NCBI GenBank assembly: GCA_015499995.1
Contig: JADNRV010000097.1
Location: 62,001 to 126,000, forward strand
Direction: 5' to 3'
DNA from: Flammula alnicola
Lineage: Eukaryota; Basidiomycota; Agaricomycetes; Agaricales; Strophariaceae
Length of the DNA: 64,000 nucleotides
Position numbers and translations under genes: made by a program. The notes under the pieces were generated by a model. That model saw only the letters and a program-made list of their open reading frames with translations, made no database searches and was not told where the DNA came from. Below, piece after piece: positions 57,632 to 64,000 of the stretch; positions within the stretch are counted from its first letter, which is position 1; each line of letters begins with the position of its first letter.

Positions 57632-59023
57632 TCAAACGAACGGGGGCACCTGTGTACAACCGGAATCCGCAAGGGGGCTGAAGAAGAAATCGAGGTTCTT
57701 GTTCAGCGCGTTCAACAGCGCACCTTTCGCGTTAGGGTAGAGTCCCCTCACAGTATTATTGACGAAATCTGTGTAGAGCTTGCAGAAATCGGAGAAATCA
57801 GCGGAATTCGGGTCGAGGGTATAGCTGTTAATGCTTCCGTTGTTGGCGCCGGGCTCGATAGGATGGGGTTCAAAGATCAAGCCTATCCCGCCGCCGATTA
57901 GGTTGACGGTCCAAGAGACGTTAGATCTGAAAAAGTCGTTCGGCATACGACTATTCTGGAAGAATCCTCGTGCCACGTTCATATCCAGTTGTAAGCTGGG
58001 ATCACGTCCGTCGATGAAGAATGCAATGGGGAACACTGATTCGGCATACGCAGTGTAGTACCGCGGGGAGATGAAGCTGAATTGGGGATTTGTGGCGATC
58101 GAGTCTTGGATACGTTGGAATCGGAATTCGGTAGCCACGGTGAGGTTGTAGAACCCAGCACCAAATTTATTGCTGAACGTGGTGAGCTGAGCAGAGAGAC
58201 ATTAGTATACATTAGTATGTAAACCGGTGAAAGAGGGTCGAACGAACCTCGTCGAAGAGAGTCTCGTTGAAACTGTGGTTGTCACCGAAGAATGCGTCCG
58301 CTATTTATGGGGAAAATATCAATCATAGGCCTGATGCTGGAGTAGGGAAGACACTCGACGTACCACGCGTCGTACTAGCATCACCCTCGAAAACAGCGTG
58401 TGTATCCAGTCCGCCAACAATTGCAGGTGCTGGAGGATCGGGTCCAGTCTTAGAGGTTTTGCCTCCAATACTGAGGAGATTGGTGATGAGGTTTCCGTCT
58501 ACGAGAAATGCGGCATATGTCACAAAGACCGCGAGGTCGTTTCCCATATTGAAGCCTATAAGTACGTGAGATGATCAAAAAAAAAGGAGATTGCGACGAT
58601 TAAGAAAAACCTTCTTGAACAGCGTTAACGATCTGGGCAGGAGTTGCGATCCCATTACGCGGGAGCCACTGTACAAAATAATAATAGGGTGACTCATCAG
58701 TCTTGCTCCATTATTGATATGTCGTTCAAAGAAAGCGAACGCTCCCCATGAGAAGCAAGGGTGTTCAATCCCGGACACGGCCCTCTTATATCGTCCTTTC
58801 CGGCCGGCTTCCAAGGATGCGCGGGATCATTGACGAGCTTCGCACTGGTATCGTTCAATGGGCCTGGCGGAGACTCGGGATCTCGTAGCTGGAGGGTCGG
58901 AATAATTTCATCGAGTTCTCTAGCGGAGAGACCGGCGAGGGACCCGTAGCTCGGGAAGGCGACTGTCGCGTCCAAGGTGAATAGGAAGCTGAAAAGGGGG
59001 AGAAGAGAGAAGAGTCGGGTCAT
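57632..59023 (-). CDS. Unspecific peroxygenase (heme-thiolate peroxidase), splice donor damaged
   Basis: Secreted heme-thiolate peroxygenase (chloroperoxidase/UPO superfamily), which oxyfunctionalises substrates using H2O2. It starts at 59023 with a signal peptide (MTRLFSLLPLFSFLFTLDAT). Motifs: GPCPGLNTLASHG (proximal Cys ligand in PCP), PRNGIATPAQIVNAVQEG, FNMGNDLAVFVTYAAFLVDG, VFEGDASTTR (EGD catalytic triad, Arg at the end), ADAFFGDNHSFNETLFDE, NLTVATEFRFQRIQDS and AYAESVFPIAFFIDG. The first intron (58669-58744) starts GAGCGT, not GT; the family protein needs splicing exactly there. Either a rare GA-AG intron, a damaged gene or a read error. All other introns have GT-AG. Confidence 0.85.
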
Positions 59024-59083
59024 CGTCAAACTTGGAAGATACTCGTTGAGATGCGGGTAGAGGATCGCAGGAATCGTCTACCC

Positions 59084-59090
59084 TTTATAT
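59084..59090 (-). promoter_or_regulatory. TATA-like box of peroxygenase gene
   Basis: ATATAAA on the minus strand about 60 bp upstream of the UPO start. Confidence 0.5.
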
Positions 59091-59624
59091 GGGTCAGCCA
59101 CACATCCGTAGCCTTTCCTTTCGAACAGTCCCAAGACGAATGTAATATTCTTTCTGCGGCCCGAATAAAAAATAACACGCCTGGACCTGACCTATGAGCG
59201 AATATCCGCAGGCTGTCAAATTGTTTTTAGATTTCGTGGAATTTTAGACTGATGATGCGAACTCACTGATTGTAATCAGTTAATTATAAGCCTCTCAACT
59301 CTTTTGCAGCACATTTGTGTCGATCTCGAAGAAAGGTTGCTATATTTCGTCACTGATGACACACTCAAGTCCGGACGCTGGCTTGAAAGTAATTCGTGAC
59401 CTGTCTTGCTAATGAACGTACAACATCGAGCAGAGAGAAGCAACGGTGGGCGACCGCAGTCCACATTATTTGACATTGAGCCGACACAAAATTGGGACGT
59501 AAGGCTGGAAATTAAATGGCAGCGCAGTAGACGTAGACCCATAGTACGATCTATTACGAAGGACATGGTTATCCGTGGCATCAAACAGCTCAAAGAAATT
59601 TGTACCGAAATCCATGTATCCGCA

Positions 59625-59648
59625 GGGCTCGTGGCAGGGCTCGTGGCA
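59625..59648. repeat. 12-bp tandem repeat, two units
   Basis: GGGCTCGTGGCA twice in a row. It makes open frames on both strands look repetitive. Confidence 0.7.
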
Positions 59649-60119
59649 GCGGCGGCATGTGTTATGCAAATTTGTCGCCTCTTGCCGGCGGAAAGTCGGA
59701 GAGCGATGCTACTCTTGGGAAACGCGCCAGCATGAGACCCCTTCGCCACGTCTCGGGGATCGCGGGCATTTCCACCACGAAGTGTCGAACGGCATTGACA
59801 CTGTCGATTTAGTTGCTTTTCTCCGTCATAAGTTACACATGGAGAGCTCCAAGGATAGCGACCCCGCCTCTCACGGCCTTGCTTTCTCGACCATTCAAGG
59901 CAGTTGGGGGCATGGTGATCGATTATTTCAGTGGTACGAGTCAAGAGGGTTGATAGCTAAACAGAGGTTGTCAGAATTTAGTATGCTGAATTCGTTTTAT
60001 CGCCCATCTGGCATCTGCCACAAAACGACTTATCGTCACAAACTCACGTGTTCGCTCGGAAAGCTCCGCTAGGTTGTGTTGCGAGTTGCGACATTCTTCA
60101 ATTTCTTTGACCTAAGTAG

Positions 60120-60151
60120 GGCCAACCCAAGGCCAACCCAAGGCCAACCTA
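60120..60151. repeat. 11-bp tandem repeat, about three units
   Basis: GGCCAACCCAA repeated, the third unit imperfect. Confidence 0.7.
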
Positions 60152-60847
60152 GAGCTAGCAAGTTTCACCCAAAAAAGGTTCTACATGGCAATAGTACAGC
60201 TTGTACTAGTACTTTAGCGTTCTAGCGCTCAAGCTCAAGTTTCCACGTATCTTTCAAATTTTCATAGTAATTTTTTTTGGCTTGACAGAAAACTTATCCA
60301 ACCACTTCTCTTTCGCGGGGGCCGGCGGCCTAAATTAGGCTAAATCACTTTGGTTCGAGCTTCCCATGTCTTTCTGAATGGTGGTCAAATATCTCACTTG
60401 GATTTTTTAGCATCTTCCGCCAGCGGTTGTAAACGGTGTTCTTGCACGCGATTCGTTCCTAGGTCTGCACGATGCACAAACGCACGTACCCAAGCGCTGA
60501 CGACTACATTCCCTTCGGTGCCGATAAGGGATCGACGTTCGAAATCGAGGCAACTGCTAAAAGAGGATAACATTGAGATATGGCAGGTTCTGGGAAACTC
60601 GACTGGCCATGGCGGCCGCCAGCATGCTTCTAAAGTGTCCACAAGAAGGCCACTCTATGGTTGTGAGTATATCAATGTCCCTAGGAATACTACAAAGTGC
60701 AATCCAAGGCCGAGTATATAAAGATTGTCCTGACACCTCCGTCTACGAAACAGAGATCCCGTCATAAGCAAGTAAGAAGGTTTTTTAATTAGATCTCCTC
60801 TCACCTCGCCTCAGTCGAATTTTGCTGATCTTGGCAAAACCAAGTTC

Positions 60848-61361
60848 TTATAATGCTCCAATATGGAACAAGAATGGAAGAACTATGATTCCAATCACTC
60901 CAGTCGCAGCATATTTGGTCGAGAGTGCACTGCTTGCAGCAGATGTTGTGCTTGGAGCTGCGGGGCTAGTTGCGGTGGAGCTGACAGGTGCGACGGTAGG
61001 CAGACTAAGAGAAAACGAAGTCGTCAACGAACTGCTAGACCCTGTTGTGCTCGCGGAGCTCGGGTGCGTAAAAGAGATAGATGCGCTCGAGGAAGATGAT
61101 CCACTAGCGCTGTGCGATGAATTGCTGGTGGTGCTGGGGACTGGGAAGGAAAAGCTGGAGTTAGATGTGCTATAAATGAAAGACGTCCATTAGTAAGTAA
61201 GTGAATACAAGTAGTAGGATGGCATACTGAGGTACTCCACTAGGTGTCACATGGCTGTGGATAGAAAAGCTGCCACTTGAGGAGAAGGAGGAGCTCTGTC
61301 CAAAGGCGCCAATGGTTGCAGCGGACAAGACGAACAAGGATTGGAGAGCGAAGACACGCAT
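60848..61361 (-). CDS. Ser/Thr-rich secreted, probably GPI-anchored protein
   Basis: Starts at 61361 with a signal peptide (MRVFALQSLFVLSAATIGAF). One intron (about 61180-61237) joins the first exon (GQSSSFSSSGSFSIHS) to a long Ser/Thr/Ala-rich exon. It ends in a hydrophobic segment (TKYAATGVIGIIVLPFLFHI) that fits a GPI-attachment signal. No catalytic motif. A heavily O-glycosylated cell-surface or wall protein is likely. The TATA box is at 61451-61458. Confidence 0.75.
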
Positions 61362-61450
61362 TGAAATCGATGACAATGACTGTAAACTAAGCTGTGGTGA
61401 GCAAGTTGTTAGCCGCAGCGTGCGTTTTCAAGGGCTCTCGAAACGTGGGC

Positions 61451-61458
61451 TATATATA
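61451..61458 (-). promoter_or_regulatory. TATA box of Ser-rich GPI-type gene
   Basis: TATATATA about 90 bp upstream of the start at 61361. Confidence 0.5.
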
Positions 61459-61722
61459 CCCTGCGCATACGGAGTAGCGCATGGATCTTTCGTCTATTGG
61501 TGGACACGCTGGCGTTAGATGAGCGAACTCTATATTTAGTTGTGATGCATGTGTAGAATGTGTAGAATGATGGCTAAAATACGCAATCCTTGTGATCCAG
61601 ATCCAATCCAGAACATACATAGAAAGCAAAAGAGGGACATTAACGCGGCTGAAAGAAGCTCGGGTAATATGACAGCGGCGTGCATGGCGTAATAATTGGG
61701 GGGCAGAACGTCAAGTCGACCT

Positions 61723-64000
61723 TTAGCAGCTGCCACCATTTTCTAGACGATTCTTCGGCCAGGACTGCTGTGCTTGCAGCCACGTAGTTACATTTGGATT
61801 AGTGTAGACTTCTTGATATCTGAATAGAAGTTGTTAGCATCCAACTAATTTAAAACAGGAGTAAAACTGACGTTTCAATGTATGTAGCAGTTGGGAAATC
61901 TTTTGGGTCGCAGCCTATATTAATAGAGTCTTTAGGCTGGTATACGCGAATGTAGTCGATGCTCATTGTCGCTGGAAATGTGAGCTGTTCCAAATCCAGC
62001 GCGGCGAAGTTCATCGAGAAACCGAGGTTGGCGATGATGTACTAAAGCAGCGTTAGATCATTTCACTAGCTTGTGCTCATCGCTTCACAGGCATCACTTA
62101 CCATTGGCTCAGTCGGTACTTGTCGGGCGCTGATCTCCGTCTGTGTATCTGCGCCCATGCCAGGTCCCCGAAGTGTCCATGATGCTTTATTATCGTTGAT
62201 CCAGGTGATGTAGCCGTTGTCGAAGCTGTCCAAGCAGATAAGACCCTTGTCGGATAATGCAGATGGCGATGCTTACCCTGGTTGATACTCAAAACCGTAA
62301 ACAGAGAAACATTGCGCCCCAAGCTCATAGCAGGCCTGATTCGACAGGGAAAGACCGCTGGTTGTCTGCTGGAAGGCCCCTGAACACGACATCAACAATA
62401 TGAATGGAGGTTAAACAGACAGCATTGGCGTCTAAACGTACCGCCTTTGTATGGGTTTAGAACTGTCGATGTCGTATTGTAGATGGTAATATAGTCGCTT
62501 GTGTTCATCCACGTGTACGCGGCCTAGAATCAGAAGCGTTAATAACGCAGACATTCTGTCAAACAAAAGCAACGGACATTGAAGGGCGCCCATTGGGCCG
62601 ACAATGATACCTTGTTCGAGGCAATTAGAAATTAACGACAAACATGATTGGCAGATCAAATGGGGACTAACCTTCCCCCCTTCCGAATCAACGAGCGCTT
62701 CAAAGATATCAATCTCCGGTGCCGCTCTCCCTACATAACTACCATCGGTCCGCATCGGTCCAGGATGAGATTCTCCGGGACACGTGCAGGCCGCTTTCAC
62801 GAAATGAGCATAAAAATAGAGACAAAGAATTTGAAGGGTGGATCCTACATAAACGTTGTCCGGGAAGATAGGACTGCATTCCAAATTAACTTTCAGTTCC
62901 CTATTCTTAAACGATGTTCTATAGTTACTGACCAAGGCATTACCGTTGGCGGGATCTCCGTTCTCAGTGGCAGCAACAGGCGTGGCTGTACCTGGAAACG
63001 TTTGGTTTGGCAGAGTCCCAACATCGCAAGAGTCGTAAGAGTAAGGCCACTATAGATGTATATTAACACGACGCGTCAAGTGAGATGAGCTACACATACC
63101 AAGCCATCGAGAGAGGCTCCATATCCAGCACGACCTGAGACGTCATAAAATGAGACGAGATTAAGACAGTAGGGCTGAATCGTTACAAACCTAGATTTCC
63201 CATAGTCCAACTAGATAACAGTCAACCCTTAACGAATATACCCAGTACTGGCAGTATCAAGACTTACACAGCAGGCCACAGGCCGCTATATTTTACAAAG
63301 CATGAGATAAAGGTACCCACTCTCTATTATTCAAGGCGAAACATACCTAACTTGGTTTGAACCAGGAAGAGTAACCGCAGCTGAACTCGGTTTATCAACG
63401 TGTGTGGCAGTGGAAGTTAGAGCGCTCACTTGCCTTCAATTAGCCCGCCGGTGAAACAAAATTTGTTCCTGGAGAAAGATCCTTGAATATACAAGTCCCT
63501 TGGTACCAACACGAGTTCTTACCATGACTGGATCTATTAAAAAAATGACTAAGGATTAGACCATAGCCGAACATGTTCCATAAGCCGAACTAAAATTTAC
63601 CATTGAGGAGCGATACGTCAAGTTGTGGTTATTTATAGGATCGACCTTCTCGATGGTTAGCCGAAGAGCGCCGCCTTTAGTCGTCGCTATATAGAACGTC
63701 ATGGTTAGGTTGGTTGAAGGGGCACACCAAGTAAAATGCATACGTTGGGTGGCATCATACCACTCTAGGTCGTTCTATGAAAATAAAAAGAAAGAAAGAG
63801 AAAAATCTAGTTCAGCGACATGAAGTCGTCAAAAATTTCAACCATAATACGTACAGTTCCCCAATAGTGCAAGTCGACGGCCTCCCAAAACGGATCATCA
63901 CCAGGATAAAATGTCCGACCGTCCGTATTGAACTCGTCGGAGAACACCAGAACCAGATCTGAGCTGGACATATACGAGGTTTTTGTATACGCTGATGTCG
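61723..64000 (-). CDS. GH16 protein, Kre6/Skn1 type, C-terminal part (runs off right edge)
   Basis: Beta-1,6-glucan synthesis-associated transmembrane GH16 family. The right edge reads LVLVFSDEFNTDGRTFYPGD, then DPFWEAVDLHYWGTNDLEWY, a hallmark of Kre6/Skn1. Further on are ASLDGLWPYSYDSCDVGT, PGESHPGPMRTDGSYVGRAA, PEIDIFEALVDSEGGKVS (GH16 catalytic EIDIFE), CYELGAQCFSVYGFEYQPGF and MYIIANLGFSMNFAALDL. The C-terminus ends RLENGGSC. Many short introns. The N-terminal cytosolic part and signal anchor lie outside. It acts in the secretory pathway on cell-wall glucan, the same theme as the GH5 pair. Confidence 0.9.

Larger units (their letters stand above)
59091..60847. other. Long gap between UPO and GPI-type gene
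   Basis: About 1.75 kb with no gene I can support. Frames at 59276-59944 (minus) and 59575-60072 (plus) match nothing known. Two short tandem repeats lie inside. Confidence 0.45.

Noticed and set aside
59276..59944. 222-codon minus-strand frame
   Set aside because: No recognised features; overlaps a 12-bp tandem repeat and a plus-strand frame with equal claim.
1..64000. CRISPR arrays, operons, ribosome binding sites, riboswitches
   Set aside because: The window is eukaryotic and intron-rich; no such bacterial structures were seen.

Overview
This window is nuclear DNA of a filamentous mushroom-forming basidiomycete (Agaricomycetes). The genes are dense and lie on both strands. Most are split by GT-AG introns of about 45-75 nt. 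The content fits this group: a heme-thiolate peroxygenase, a KDZ-type transposase with CxC5/CxC6-like clusters, a DUF4470 protein, F-box proteins, secreted amidohydrolases and a Kre6/Skn1-type GH16 protein. I name no species.

Left part (1-20 kb). A TRK potassium transporter runs off the left edge. Next come two tandem GH5 exo-beta-1,3-glucanase genes with a truncated TRK 5' fragment between them, the trace of a segmental duplication. A mitochondrial tricarboxylate carrier and HEM4 (uroporphyrinogen-III synthase) diverge from a 216-bp shared promoter. Then follow an Rtt106-type histone chaperone, two tandem secreted amidohydrolases, an RluA-type pseudouridine synthase and a conserved protein of unknown function with a hydrophobic tail.

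Middle (20-42 kb). A long TPR/DUF4470 protein is followed by a Ufo1-like F-box/WD40/UIM protein, the Arp2/3 subunit ARPC5, a Rheb GTPase and a BAR-SH3 adaptor. Then comes a block of about 6 kb bounded by 53-bp inverted repeats. It holds a decayed KDZ transposase and a convergent companion gene with a GRF-like zinc motif. A 332-bp hAT-type MITE with a perfect 8-bp target duplication sits inside it. A SWIB-domain chromatin-remodelling subunit follows.

Right part (42-64 kb). An 824-bp element with 237-bp inverted repeats that read as identical and a 9-bp target duplication looks like a non-autonomous Mutator-like insertion. After it come a tRNA-like sequence, a small SnoaL-like gene with a broken duplicate of its last exon, TAH18, an unassigned small gene, LCL3, an F-box protein, a cytochrome P450, an unspecific peroxygenase gene with a damaged splice donor plus a degenerate second copy, a Ser-rich GPI-type surface protein, and a Kre6/Skn1-type GH16 gene that runs off the right edge.

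There is no obvious single biosynthetic cluster. The themes are cell-wall glucan turnover (GH5 pair, Kre6/Skn1, GPI protein), secreted or oxidative chemistry (amidohydrolases, P450, UPO), housekeeping genes, and several transposon insertions in the intergenic space. Exon boundaries were read by eye from splice consensus and family similarity. No alignment or search was run.
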